From: VRUE01 sp963701265
Lineage (GTDB): Bacteria; Actinomycetota; Thermoleophilia; Solirubrobacterales; 70-9
Assembly (NCBI GenBank): GCA_963701265.1
Contig: OY969581.1
Location: 496,001 to 560,000 of the forward strand
DNA: 64,000 nucleotides
Direction of reading: 5' to 3'
Both the position numbers and the translations under genes were made by a program. The notes below the pieces were generated by a model. The model did no database searches. It saw nothing but the letters and a program-made list of their open reading frames with translations, and was not told the DNA's origin. Within the stretch, counting starts at the first letter, position 1; every line of letters begins with the position of its first letter. Of the stretch, positions 8,283 to 16,522 are shown piece by piece.

Positions 8283-10199
8283 ATGCGATTCTTGGTTGAG
8301 CCGCGGCTCTTGGACCACTTTGGGGTCGCGATGTACAACACTCTCGAGAAGGCGATCGCCGAGCTGGCGGCTAATGGGTATGACGCAGATGCGTCCACGA
8401 TCGAGATCACGATGGCAGGCGACGAGATTGTCGTGTCCGACAACGGACGAGGGATGACATCGAAAGAGGTCCAAGAGAACTATCTGCGCCTAGGACGAGA
8501 CCGCCGGGCCGCCGAAAATCGAGAGAAGACCGGCAAACGCAAGCGTCCGATAATTGGGCACAAGGGTATTGGCAAGCTCGCTGGTTTGGGGATTGCGGAG
8601 AAAATGATCGTGAAGACCACACGACTGCGCGAGAGCACCACGCTGACGATTGATCGAGCGGCACTCGATGAGGCAGCCTCCCTTGAGCAGTTTGACCTAC
8701 AGGCAGAGGTTAAGACTGCTCCCAAGGGTGAGCACGGCACAGAAGTCCGTCTTGAGGGACTCTTGATCGATACAGAGGACGTGGACGAGGTGGTGCTGCG
8801 TGAGCATCTCGCGCTCGAGCTACCTACGGAGACCAACTGGCGTGTCGTCGTCAATGGGACCGAGGCCTCAGCCGAGGACATCCCTGGTGAGCGTTACCCA
8901 ATTGACGATGAGGTAGAGGGATTCGGCAGGGTCAAAGGCTTCTACAAGGTTGTCAAGCGCAGGAAAGGGATGCCCGCCGGATTTGCAGTGCGCATCCGTA
9001 GGAGAATTGTCCAGCCAACGACCCTCTTTGGGCTCAATCAACAAGCCCATGGGTTCTTTGTTCTAACTCGGATCATTGGAGAGCTCGAACCGGATTTCAT
9101 CGATCCACTGAATGACGATGACCCTGATCGGGCTTTTGACATCAACACCAGTCGGACTGGGCTCAACCCTGAGTCGCCGCGAGTTGAGGCGCTCGAAGAG
9201 TATGCGCGCAAAAAGCTCACGACCATTGCTGACGGCATCGCCAAGCAGCGGGCTGCGAAACGCAAGGCGGCGGCAAAGGAGCGGAACCCTGACCTTGAGG
9301 CGCGGATGCAGCGCTTGGGTCCGGAGGTTTACGCGAAACTCGATGTGATGATCGACAAGGTCATTGCGCAACTCGCCAAGAATGAGTCAAATAAAACTAT
9401 CGATGATTTGGTGGACGTTATTGTCCGCTATTACGAATCTGATGCGCTCCGTACGCTGGTCGACAGCATCAAGGATGAGAGTGAGGAGGACGTTGCGCGG
9501 CTGGCTGAGTTGCTCGCCCAATTCGGCGCAGCCAGAATCACTGACATTGCACAACTCCTACACGGGCAGCTAATTGTGATCGAGACATTGCGCGCAAAGG
9601 TGTCCGAAGGCTCGCTTGAGGCCGAGATCCACAAGGTGATCGCGGCAAATATCTGGCTGTTGCGTGAGATGCTTACCTACTGGTTTGACAACAAGGCGTT
9701 TAGCACCCAACTAGAGGACAAGCTCGCCAATGAGTTCAAACTCGAGGCTGCTAAGCGCCCCGACCTTGTTTGCTATGACGACTCAAAACTAAGTACAACT
9801 GGACAACCGGGGAAGCTCTTGGTAGTCGAGTTCAAGCGTCCGGGTGTAAAAGTTGGGCATGAGGAGCTCTCGCAAGTAATGCTTTACAAGAGCATCTTTA
9901 AGGCGTCTCTAGCTCAGTTTGAGGAGGATGACATTGAGGTCATTATCCTCGGCGACACGTTCGATGGTCGCTTTGATCGCTCGGGGCTGGGAGAGGGCTA
10001 TACAGTTCTCAGTTACCTAGAGTTGCTCGAGCGTGCTAAGGCGCGTTACCGCGATATCTACGAGAAGCTTGTACCTGAGGGAACCACAGTTCCTGGCCTT
10101 GAGGAGGTGCTCGCCCAAAACGAGGACGCGGAAGTTGGTGACGAAGACGCGGATTGGGAGGACAGCGAGCCAGAACCGCTTGAGATAGAGCGTGCTTGA
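8283..10199 (+). CDS. GHKL (Hsp90/MutL/MORC-type) ATPase with C-terminal PD-(D/E)xK, Shedu-like nuclease domain
   Basis: A 638-residue two-part protein. The N-terminus is a GHKL ATPase: N-box AELAANGYDADA (Glu27, Asn31, Asp34), G1 motif DNGRGM (53-58) and G2 motif GHKGIGKLAG (92-101). An S5-like and alpha-helical middle follows (about 200-440), with a Lys-rich coiled segment near 320. The C-terminus has EIHKVIAANIWLLREM, then PDLV (Asp494) and LVVEFKRP (Glu516, Lys518). This is a D-ExK nuclease core resembling DUF4263/Shedu nucleases. GHKL ATPases related to prokaryotic MORC and MutL are known in restriction-modification contexts. It follows the methyltransferase by 57 nt on the same strand and is likely the effector; no other restriction enzyme is nearby. 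It ends in an acidic tail (DEDADWEDSEPE). Confidence 0.8.
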   Translation: MRFLVEPRLLDHFGVAMYNTLEKAIAELAANGYDADASTIEITMAGDEIVVSDNGRGMTSKEVQENYLRLGRDRRAAENREKTGKRKRPIIGHKGIGKLAGLGIAEKMIVKTTRLRESTTLTIDRAALDEAASLEQFDLQAEVKTAPKGEHGTEVRLEGLLIDTEDVDEVVLREHLALELPTETNWRVVVNGTEASAEDIPGERYPIDDEVEGFGRVKGFYKVVKRRKGMPAGFAVRIRRRIVQPTTLFGLNQQAHGFFVLTRIIGELEPDFIDPLNDDDPDRAFDINTSRTGLNPESPRVEALEEYARKKLTTIADGIAKQRAAKRKAAAKERNPDLEARMQRLGPEVYAKLDVMIDKVIAQLAKNESNKTIDDLVDVIVRYYESDALRTLVDSIKDESEEDVARLAELLAQFGAARITDIAQLLHGQLIVIETLRAKVSEGSLEAEIHKVIAANIWLLREMLTYWFDNKAFSTQLEDKLANEFKLEAAKRPDLVCYDDSKLSTTGQPGKLLVVEFKRPGVKVGHEELSQVMLYKSIFKASLAQFEEDDIEVIILGDTFDGRFDRSGLGEGYTVLSYLELLERAKARYRDIYEKLVPEGTTVPGLEEVLAQNEDAEVGDEDADWEDSEPEPLEIERA

Positions 10200-10683
10200 T
10201 AGCAATGCGCTTATTTGGAGATCCTGATCAAATTCGCAGCGTCATCAGCACACGCTTCGAGACGTAGCCGCTCATCGCGGTCAGACCAGAGTGCTCATCA
10301 TGTTCTTGACCGAGATGAGTCGAACGGCTAGTTAATACGCCAGGAAGGATTGCCGGAGGTTGTGGGCTGGCGTACGCGTACGGCAGCCGTGGATTGAGGC
10401 GACTGCGGGACAGCGGATCGGTCGGTCGAGTCGGCATAAGCGCAGTCAGTGCAACTCTGAAGGACGGCTGCTGCGGAGCGTCGTGGTCTAAGGCGCCTGC
10501 TCGGCGATGGTATAGACGCGTGCACCTTGATGCGGCGCTCGTCTCCTTTCCGGCACCGGCCCGGATTCTTGAGCTGGCCCGCGGCGGTGAGGCCGACAAG
10601 GAGGTGCGCTCGAACGAGGAGGGGCTCTTCGACGTCACCGACCTCGGGCTTGTCTAGCGGCGAGACGCGCCTAGGATGGGTTG
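10200..10683. other. 484-nt gap with a possible gene remnant
   Basis: No full gene is evident between the GHKL gene and the next plus-strand gene. The first 250 nt keep the lower GC of the island. At about 10520-10657 a 45-codon frame from GTG, ending TAG, has host-like codon use (FPAPARILELARGGEADKEV then GLFDVTDLGLV). It could be the tail of a gene truncated by island insertion or a small protein of unknown function. No attachment-site duplicate of the tRNA-Asp 3-prime end was found here. Confidence 0.4.
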
Positions 10684-11118
10684 ATGGCAGACCTTGCATC
10701 GAAGCTGCGTCCCGTGATCGAGCGGCTGTTGGAGCCCGGTGAGGAGATTCGGGGAGTTTGCGTCGCCACCCAGGCGAGCATGTTCAAGGGGCGGCAGGTG
10801 GCGTTGGGGGTTACCGATCGGCGGCTGATCGTGCAGGGGATGAACCGGAAGTTCGAGCCGGATGGGGAGGCGATCTTGTTGCCGCCGGAGCGGATCGCCT
10901 CGGCTGCGGCTGACGGGGCCGGCGGGGGTTGGATGACGGTCAGCGCCGCGGTTATGGACGGCGCTGCCGTCACCCTGAAGCTGAAGACGACCGATGGGGA
11001 GAAGCTGAAACTGATGTTGATGCACGGCAGCGGGCCGCTTGGCGGCCTCGGTGGTGGCGAGAGCCAGCGCGAGGGCGTTGAGGCCCTCGCGGCTTGGCTC
11101 TCTGAGAACGGGACCTAG
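10684..11118 (+). CDS. Small conserved-looking protein, possible bacterial PH-like fold
   Basis: A 144-residue cytoplasmic protein with ATG at 10684, preceded by the purine-rich AGGATGGG. The pattern LEPGEEIRGVCVATQA, then LGVTDRRLIVQGM and later VTLKLKTTDGEKLKL, is typical of bacterial PH-domain or GRAM-like proteins that begin with a helix and continue with beta strands. There is no catalytic motif and no membrane segment. The name is by pattern only. The first half is rich in G-ending and T-containing codons compared with its neighbours. Confidence 0.6.
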   Translation: MADLASKLRPVIERLLEPGEEIRGVCVATQASMFKGRQVALGVTDRRLIVQGMNRKFEPDGEAILLPPERIASAAADGAGGGWMTVSAAVMDGAAVTLKLKTTDGEKLKLMLMHGSGPLGGLGGGESQREGVEALAAWLSENGT

Positions 11119-11126
11119 CCGCTCGC

Positions 11127-11510
11127 TCAGTTCTTGGGCGCGTAGCGGTTGTGGATCATCAGGCTGTTGCCCGATGGGTCGGTGAAGAAGGCCATGTGGC
11201 AGACGCCGCTGTCGAGGGTGTCGGCGACGAATTTGACGCCCTTCGATTCGAGCTCGGCGCGGGTGGCTTCGACGTCGCCGACGTGAAAGGCGATCGGGTG
11301 GCCGTTGGGCTCGAACTCGCGGCCGATCGCGGCGGCGTCGACCACCTGCAGGGTGAGATCGCCGGCCTCGACCTCGCCGCCGGGGATTTTGCCGTAGTCG
11401 ACTGACTGCTCGAGGCCGAGGGTCTGGCAATAGAACTCGATTGCAGCGGGGTAATCGGTGACGAAGACGGTGGCGAAGTCGACGCCGGTGATTGCGGTGG
11501 GGCCTGGCAT
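11127..11510 (-). CDS. VOC-family (glyoxalase/bleomycin-resistance) protein
   Basis: A 127-residue vicinal-oxygen-chelate protein with two beta-alpha-beta-beta-beta modules. Module one starts VDFATVFVTDYPAAIEFY; module two runs around PIAFHVGDVEATRAELESKG and ends MAFFTDPSGNSLMIHNRY. Such proteins bind a divalent metal and act as isomerases, dioxygenases or binding proteins; the substrate is unknown. The ATG is at 11510. It is convergent with the small gene to its left. Confidence 0.85.
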   Translation of the reverse strand: MPGPTAITGVDFATVFVTDYPAAIEFYCQTLGLEQSVDYGKIPGGEVEAGDLTLQVVDAAAIGREFEPNGHPIAFHVGDVEATRAELESKGVKFVADTLDSGVCHMAFFTDPSGNSLMIHNRYAPKN

Positions 11511-11539
11511 GGCTTTCTCCTAGCTGGTATTCAGGACGG

Positions 11540-11965
11540 GTGGTCCTGGGAGACGATACGAAGGTAGTGCTGCTGCTCGCGGGGCTGATGTTCCTCTGGG
11601 CGCTGCTGCTGGGGGTGATGAAGTACCGGCAGATGGCGGCCTCGGAGGAGGGGCTGGCCCATCCGTACACGGACACCGCCCACCGGGCGGCGCTGCTCTA
11701 CAGCTTCGCCCTGCTGCTGGTTGCGACCTTTGTCGAGCTCAGCGGCTGGGGCACGCTGGTCAACCTGCTCGCCGCTGGCGCGCTTGCCTTCTACTTCTAC
11801 GCCGCCGTCTTCGGCTACATGGTGCGCGGCTGGAAGCAGGACACCGACAACCAGTTCCGCGACCCCGTCCGCGGCTTGCACGCCTTCATGGTCGCCCTGA
11901 TCGTCGCCGAGATCGGCGGCTGGCTGGTACTGATGGCCGGCTTTCTCGACACGCAGATCCTCTAG
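11540..11965 (+). CDS. Small integral membrane protein, four predicted helices
   Basis: About 141 residues from GTG 11540, though GTG 11567 is equally possible; an upstream start at 11492 would overlap the VOC gene promoter and adds a non-hydrophobic leader. Hydrophobic segments are VVLLLAGLMFLWALLLGV, then AALLYSFALLLVATFVEL, then LVNLLAAGALAFYFYAAVFGYM, and FMVALIVAEIGGWLVLMAGF. There is no recognised family. The stop overlaps the end of the convergent acyltransferase gene by 4 nt. Confidence 0.6.
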   Translation: MVLGDDTKVVLLLAGLMFLWALLLGVMKYRQMAASEEGLAHPYTDTAHRAALLYSFALLLVATFVELSGWGTLVNLLAAGALAFYFYAAVFGYMVRGWKQDTDNQFRDPVRGLHAFMVALIVAEIGGWLVLMAGFLDTQIL

Positions 11966-13905
11966 CCGGAGACGACGCAGTCGTCGGCGTCGGTCAGCTT
12001 CGGCGGCACTTGGCTGTTGGGGAAAGCTTCCAGCAGCGCATCGGCGATCAGGCGGCCGCGCGCCGCGTAGCCTTCCGAGGTGAAGTGGATCCCGTCGGGG
12101 ATGAACCAGTTGTCCTTGACGTCCTCGGCCCAGTTGTAGATGCGCATGTTGGGGTAGCGGTCGCAGGCAGCGCGCAGTGCTTTGTCCCAACTCACCATGT
12201 TCGCCGCCGCGTACGGCCCGTTCGGCACCAGTGACTTGACGTTGACCCACATCACCGGTTCGTCGCCGATCGTCGACATCATCAGGTCGATCCGGTCGTC
12301 GTAGGTGACGGTCGAGCCGGCCGCCACGTTGGCCGCCTCGTTGGTCCCCATCGCGATCACCCAGCAGCCTTTGAAGCCTTCGTTCTTCCAGGCTTCCGCC
12401 ACTTCCTCGGCGTTCGGTTCGCCTTCGTAGTTCTCGTAGATCGAGCGCGCGCCGGAGACCTCGAGGTGCTGCGTGGTAGCACCCACCCGCGCGTACTGGG
12501 CGCTGATCAGCTGGTTGGGATCGGGCAAATATTCTTCCGAGACGAGCCCCTCGGAGGTCGAGTCGCCGATGTGGATGACCCCTTCGCAGATCGTCGCCAG
12601 CGGCTTGCGCTTGACGTTCTTGGCGGTGATCGTTTCGGCGACGTTGGCCGAGCCGACTGCGTGCGAGCTGTTGGAGACGCCCACCCCGGCGAGGCCGGCG
12701 AGGGCGAAGACGACGACGAGGCCGCCGACCGCGATCAGCGCCCAGCCCTCGCGCGGCACCTGCGCCCGCTTGAATTCGCCGGCTTTCCAGCGCTTCCAGA
12801 GCCGGCCCAGGGCGCCGTGGCGGATCGGATTCTCGACGTAGCGCCAGGAGAGCTCGGCCACGGCCATGATCGCCGCCACCTGCAGGACTGCCCGCAGCAA
12901 GTTGGGACCGTGCGCTCCCTGCGGTGAGGTGAGGACGATGATCGGCAGGGTCCAGAGGTAGATCCCGTAGGAGCGTTCGCCGATCCAGCGCATCGGCCGG
13001 CAGCCGACGATTGGGCCCAGGCGCGAGGCGGGGTGTGCGAAGGCGGCGACCGAGAGCGCCGTGCCGATCGCCAGCAGGGCGAAGCCGCCGCGGTAGAGGA
13101 AGGGCGAGAACTCGCTCGAGCGCCAGAACATCAGCCCGATCACGACCAGGCCGGCGAGCCCGGCGGCGTCGATCGTCCGCCGCGCCTGCGGCGTCACTTT
13201 GGCGGTGAGGCGGCGGCTGGGCCAGACCATCGCCAGCGCCGCCCCGACCAGCAGCTCCAGCGCGCGGGTGTCGGTGCCGTAGTAGACCCGCGAGGGATCG
13301 AGCGAGGGGTGGTAGAGGACCGCCATCAGGATCCCCGAGAGGAGGGCCCCAACCAGGGCGACGGCGGCCAGCCGTGGCCGCGGCCCGGGCTTGCTCTTCG
13401 CTTCCGGCACGAAGTGCAGCGCCGCCATCAGCAGGAAGGGCCAGACGATGTAGAACTGCTCCTCGACCGAGAGCGACCAGAGGTGGTTGAGCGGCGAAGG
13501 CGGCGCGAAGCGGGCGAAGTAGGAGACGTCGTGGAAGATCAGCCACCAGTTGTTGAAGTAGCCGACGGCGCTGAGCTCGGCCATGCGGAAGTCACCAGGC
13601 TGGTGCGGGCCGATCACCGTCACCCAGGCCATCACCACGATCAGCATCAGGAAGAGCGCCGGCAGCAGGCGGCGGGCGCGGGCGAGCCAGAAGGACTTCA
13701 GCCTGATCCCGCCGTGGTTGACCTGGTTGAGCAGGATGTCGGTGATCAGGTAGCCGCTGAGCGTGAAGAAGACGCCGACGCCGAGCAGGCCGCCTTCGGC
13801 CCAGCCGAATTTGAGGTGGTAGAGGACGACGCCGAGCACGGCGATTGCGCGCAGGCCGTCGAGGCCCGGCATGTAGCGGCGGCCGCGCTGTACTGGCTCA
13901 GGCAT
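11962..13905 (-). CDS. OafA/YrhL-type membrane acyltransferase with C-terminal SGNH domain
   Basis: A 647-residue two-domain protein. The N-terminal Acyltransferase_3 domain begins MPGLDGLRAIAVLGVVLYHL, with about ten membrane helices up to residue 400 including RRLLPALFLMLIVVMAW, SLSVEEQFYIVWPFLL and the helix before the linker. The C-terminal part from about residue 430 is an SGNH hydrolase-like domain outside the membrane (HIGDSTSEGL; later GTNEAANV; DGIHFTSEGY). Such fusions O-acetylate cell-surface polysaccharides or peptidoglycan by moving acetyl groups across the membrane. It overlaps the following SGNH hydrolase gene by 8 nt, suggesting joint action on the same envelope glycan. Confidence 0.88.
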   Translation of the reverse strand: MPEPVQRGRRYMPGLDGLRAIAVLGVVLYHLKFGWAEGGLLGVGVFFTLSGYLITDILLNQVNHGGIRLKSFWLARARRLLPALFLMLIVVMAWVTVIGPHQPGDFRMAELSAVGYFNNWWLIFHDVSYFARFAPPSPLNHLWSLSVEEQFYIVWPFLLMAALHFVPEAKSKPGPRPRLAAVALVGALLSGILMAVLYHPSLDPSRVYYGTDTRALELLVGAALAMVWPSRRLTAKVTPQARRTIDAAGLAGLVVIGLMFWRSSEFSPFLYRGGFALLAIGTALSVAAFAHPASRLGPIVGCRPMRWIGERSYGIYLWTLPIIVLTSPQGAHGPNLLRAVLQVAAIMAVAELSWRYVENPIRHGALGRLWKRWKAGEFKRAQVPREGWALIAVGGLVVVFALAGLAGVGVSNSSHAVGSANVAETITAKNVKRKPLATICEGVIHIGDSTSEGLVSEEYLPDPNQLISAQYARVGATTQHLEVSGARSIYENYEGEPNAEEVAEAWKNEGFKGCWVIAMGTNEAANVAAGSTVTYDDRIDLMMSTIGDEPVMWVNVKSLVPNGPYAAANMVSWDKALRAACDRYPNMRIYNWAEDVKDNWFIPDGIHFTSEGYAARGRLIADALLEAFPNSQVPPKLTDADDCVVSG

Positions 13906-14623
13906 CGCCCGCGAGCGGGATCGGGAAGAGGCCCAGCGCCGCGCCGATGATCGCGTCGAGGACCTCGGCCTGGCGCCGCGCCAGCTTGCGCGCCGGCGGC
14001 AGGTCGGGGCCGGACTCGAGCGCCGGCTTGGCCGCCGAGGCAGTGGCGATGCCGAGGCAGGCCTTGACCCCGCGGGCGATCAAGCGGGCGCGCAGGTCGG
14101 CGCCGGCCGCCGTCGGGTGCAGGTCGTCGGACTGCATCAGCTCCGGGTGGGTTTCCTCGGCCCGCGCCCAGTCGGGCGTCTGCGTGCCGGGCCGCGAGGC
14201 GGCGAATTCGGCGACGACGTTGTTCTTGCCGGTGTTGTCGATGCCATCGACGGTAAAGCCGTGGATGGTCGGCACCACCATGCAGCGGTCGCCGACGGTT
14301 TCGGCGACCTTCTGCAGGTTGCCGGCGAGGATCTCGGGATAGGCCGGGTTGTCGTTGGTGCCGGCGTCGAAGACGATCACCGATTGCGACGGGTCATAGC
14401 TTTCCTCGAAGAGGTCGAAGATCTGGAAGCTGTTGTAGCCGCCGACCGCGTTGACGGTAAGCGGCACACCCGGCAGGTACTGCTGCAGGTAGGGCGAGGT
14501 CAGCTCCTCGAGGCTGTCGCCGACGACCAGCACGCCACCGTTGCCACTCGCCTGCGCCGAGGGAGCGGTGAGGGCGAGCGCAAGCACCGCCGCCAGGGTC
14601 GCGAGCTTGCGCACACTCGGCAT
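13898..14623 (-). CDS. Secreted SGNH/GDSL-family hydrolase
   Basis: A 241-residue protein with a signal peptide (LATLAAVLALALTAPSAQA), GDS at residues 35-37 (Block I, catalytic Ser) and a C-terminal DDLHPTAAG carrying the Asp-x-x-His pair. A middle FDAGTNDNP is the Block III Asn motif. It probably removes or transfers acyl groups on the envelope. It starts upstream of, and overlaps, the OafA-type acyltransferase gene, so they form one operon. The frame is open far upstream, but ATG 14623 is chosen because the signal peptide begins there. It diverges from a lipoprotein gene 24 nt away. Confidence 0.82.
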   Translation of the reverse strand: MPSVRKLATLAAVLALALTAPSAQASGNGGVLVVGDSLEELTSPYLQQYLPGVPLTVNAVGGYNSFQIFDLFEESYDPSQSVIVFDAGTNDNPAYPEILAGNLQKVAETVGDRCMVVPTIHGFTVDGIDNTGKNNVVAEFAASRPGTQTPDWARAEETHPELMQSDDLHPTAAGADLRARLIARGVKACLGIATASAAKPALESGPDLPPARKLARRQAEVLDAIIGAALGLFPIPLAGDA

Positions 14624-14647
14624 CCAGCGAATTTCTACACTACGCCG

Positions 14648-15142
14648 ATGCGGCTCAGCGCGGCGATGATTGTCGGCATCGTGCTGGGCCTGGCGCTGAT
14701 GCTGAGCGGCTGCGGCGAGGACGGCAGCAGCGCCGCCGGCGAGCCGGCAAGCGTCGCGAGCACCAACTCGACAGCGGCGCCGAAGCGGGCAACACCAGGG
14801 CGGACCTGCAACCAGCTGCGCGCCTTCGTCGGCTCTATGGCTGCCCTGCGCGACAAGCTGGCACGCGGTCTCAGCTACGACGACTACCTGCGGGAAGTCC
14901 AAGGCGTGCGCGCGCTCTACAGCGAGATCGAGGCCGACAAGCTGAGCGTGGGCTGCCTGCTCACCAGTGGTGGCCCGGCCGAGCGCGCCTTCAACCTCTA
15001 CATAGACGCCGCCAACATCTGGGGGGACTGCCTGGCGACCGTGTCCTGTGACACGCGATCGATCGAACCGAAGCTGCAGCGCAAGTGGGCACTGGCGGCC
15101 CGGCGGCTGACCGTCGCGCAGAAGGGACTGGGCCGCGCTTAG
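14648..15142 (+). CDS. Small predicted lipoprotein of unknown function
   Basis: 164 residues from ATG 14648. An N-terminal hydrophobic stretch (AAMIVGIVLGLALMLSGC) with lipobox LSGC predicts signal-peptidase II cleavage and lipid attachment. A Ser/Ala/Thr-rich linker of about 30 residues leads to a helical domain with four cysteines (CNQL, GCLL, CLATVSC). No family is recognised. It diverges from the SGNH hydrolase gene and overlaps the convergent methyltransferase gene by 4 nt at the 3-prime ends. Confidence 0.7.
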   Translation: MRLSAAMIVGIVLGLALMLSGCGEDGSSAAGEPASVASTNSTAAPKRATPGRTCNQLRAFVGSMAALRDKLARGLSYDDYLREVQGVRALYSEIEADKLSVGCLLTSGGPAERAFNLYIDAANIWGDCLATVSCDTRSIEPKLQRKWALAARRLTVAQKGLGRA

Positions 15143-15912
15143 GCGGCGCGGGCAATGTAGATCGCCTTGGTGTCCGTCGGCGCGAGCGGCTGACGGGGAA
15201 TTCCGTCGAGGCCGTGACCGTAGACGTCGAGGCACTCGAGGCCGGCACCGGCCATTGCTGCCAGCACCTCGGCTTCGGGAAAGTGGCGCTGGCGGTGAGT
15301 CAGCACCTCGCCCGGCGAGACTTCCATCTGTGACTCACAGACCGAGCCCGGCGGCACGTCGGGCGACGCCGTACCCCGCCAGATCAGGCGCCGCCCGTTG
15401 CGCTCCATTTCCACTGTTTCGGCGAAGAAGGTGCGGTAGGCCTGCAGCTCGTTGACGTCGAAAAGCAAGAGGCCGGTTGGCGCGAGGTTGGCGCGCATGC
15501 CCGCCAGCGCCAGTTCCAGTTCCGCCGGGCTGAGCAGGTAGTTGATCGCGTCGTCGAGCGCCCAGACCAGGTCGAACTCACCGAATTCAGGCAGGTCAAG
15601 CATGTCGGCAAGCGCCAGCCGGACCGCGTCCCCGGCCTTCTCGCGAGCCAGGTCCAGCATCGCCGGCGAGATGTCGCAGGCTGTTACGTGCCAGCCTTGC
15701 GCCAGCATCGGCATGAAGCTCTTGCCGGTGCCGCAGCCGACGTCGAGCAGCCGCTTGCCCTGCAGGTCGCGCCGCTCCAGCGCCTTGACCAGGTCGGCGA
15801 TCCACTCGTCGGATTCGTAGTGTGCGGTGAAGTCGTCGTAGACCGGCGCCATCGCCTCATAGGTGCGCTGGGCCCAGTCCCCGCCCGTCTCCCCTAACGC
15901 CGTTACCCCCAT
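15139..15912 (-). CDS. Class I SAM-dependent methyltransferase
   Basis: A 257-residue protein with AMAPVYDDFTAHYESDEW, then motif I LLDVGCGTGKSF (about 55-66), post-I acidic motif TACDISPAMLDLA and motif IV FDLVWALDDAINYL. This is the small-molecule (ubiE/glycine-N-methyltransferase-like) class. The substrate is unknown. ATG 15912 is the first start. It faces away from the sigma-factor gene across a 160-nt AT-richer intergenic region. Confidence 0.82.
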   Translation of the reverse strand: MGVTALGETGGDWAQRTYEAMAPVYDDFTAHYESDEWIADLVKALERRDLQGKRLLDVGCGTGKSFMPMLAQGWHVTACDISPAMLDLAREKAGDAVRLALADMLDLPEFGEFDLVWALDDAINYLLSPAELELALAGMRANLAPTGLLLFDVNELQAYRTFFAETVEMERNGRRLIWRGTASPDVPPGSVCESQMEVSPGEVLTHRQRHFPEAEVLAAMAGAGLECLDVYGHGLDGIPRQPLAPTDTKAIYIARAA

Positions 15913-16072
15913 GAAATAAAGACCAGATTCATGATCTAAAAAGTTTCAGCACTTAATTTCACCCGTTTGGTTTTAGAAGTAGTACGGTCGAGCAATCAAC
16001 GTTTCGATCATTCAAAAATCGGATCAGGGTGATGGTTGGGAGTGGGATGAGGCGCACCGTTTTTGCCTGCGG

Positions 16073-16507
16073 ATGGCCTACCACTACGCCAGTAATCCCA
16101 ACGAGGCGGAAGACATCGCCCAGGACGCGCTGCTTCGCGCCTGGCGCCGGCGCTCAACCCTTCGCGACGGCGCCAGGCGCAAGGAGTGGCTGGGCACGAT
16201 CGTCCGCAACGAGGCCTTTCGCCAGCACTCGCGGGTCCGCCCCGACCCGGTCGACACGGCCGAGGACTGGGAAGGCGTCGAGGACGAGCGGATCGTCTCC
16301 ACGGTCGAGCGCGCCGACCTGCACGCGGCGCTCGGCCGCCTCAGCAAACGCGATCGCAAACTGATCGAGCTGCGCTACGAAGAGGATCTGACCCAGGAGG
16401 CGATCGCGCGCCGGCTGGGAATCCCCGACGGGACCGTCAAGGTGCGCCTGCACCGCGTGCGCCACCGGCTGCGGGCCGAGATGGGCGCTCCGGCCGCCAC
16501 CTCCTAG
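16073..16507 (+). CDS. Sigma-70 family (ECF-type) RNA polymerase sigma factor; true start probably upstream
   Basis: From the first ATG the product is 144 residues: the end of region 2.1/2.2 (YASNPNEAEDIAQDALLRAWR), a short linker and region 4 (ALGRLSKRDRKLIELRY, then AIARRLGIPDGTVKVRLHR). The same frame stays open upstream to 15983 and encodes DGWEWDEAHRFCLRM, which fits the missing first helix of region 2. Yet between 15983 and 16073 there is no ATG, GTG or TTG; only ATT (16010), ATC (16007) or CTG (16067) could initiate. Either a rare start codon is used or a base has been lost or gained. No anti-sigma gene is adjacent; a TetR gene converges from the right. Confidence 0.8.
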   Translation: MAYHYASNPNEAEDIAQDALLRAWRRRSTLRDGARRKEWLGTIVRNEAFRQHSRVRPDPVDTAEDWEGVEDERIVSTVERADLHAALGRLSKRDRKLIELRYEEDLTQEAIARRLGIPDGTVKVRLHRVRHRLRAEMGAPAATS

Positions 16508-16522
16508 GGCATTCGGCCTCGC

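Noticed and set aside
6624..10683. tRNA-Asp as the attachment site of an integrated mobile element
   Set aside because: The island starts 44 nt after the tRNA and has lower GC, but I found no second copy of the tRNA 3-prime end on the right side and no integrase gene, so only insertion near the tRNA can be suggested.
11531..13546. Long open frame opposite the acyltransferase gene
   Set aside because: It has low-complexity Arg/Ala/Gly content and lies within a well-supported OafA-type gene; typical high-GC shadow.
16029..16364. Alternative sigma-factor start at GTG/ATG 16029-16032
   Set aside because: That frame translates to a product with no sigma-factor similarity; it is a different frame from the conserved one.
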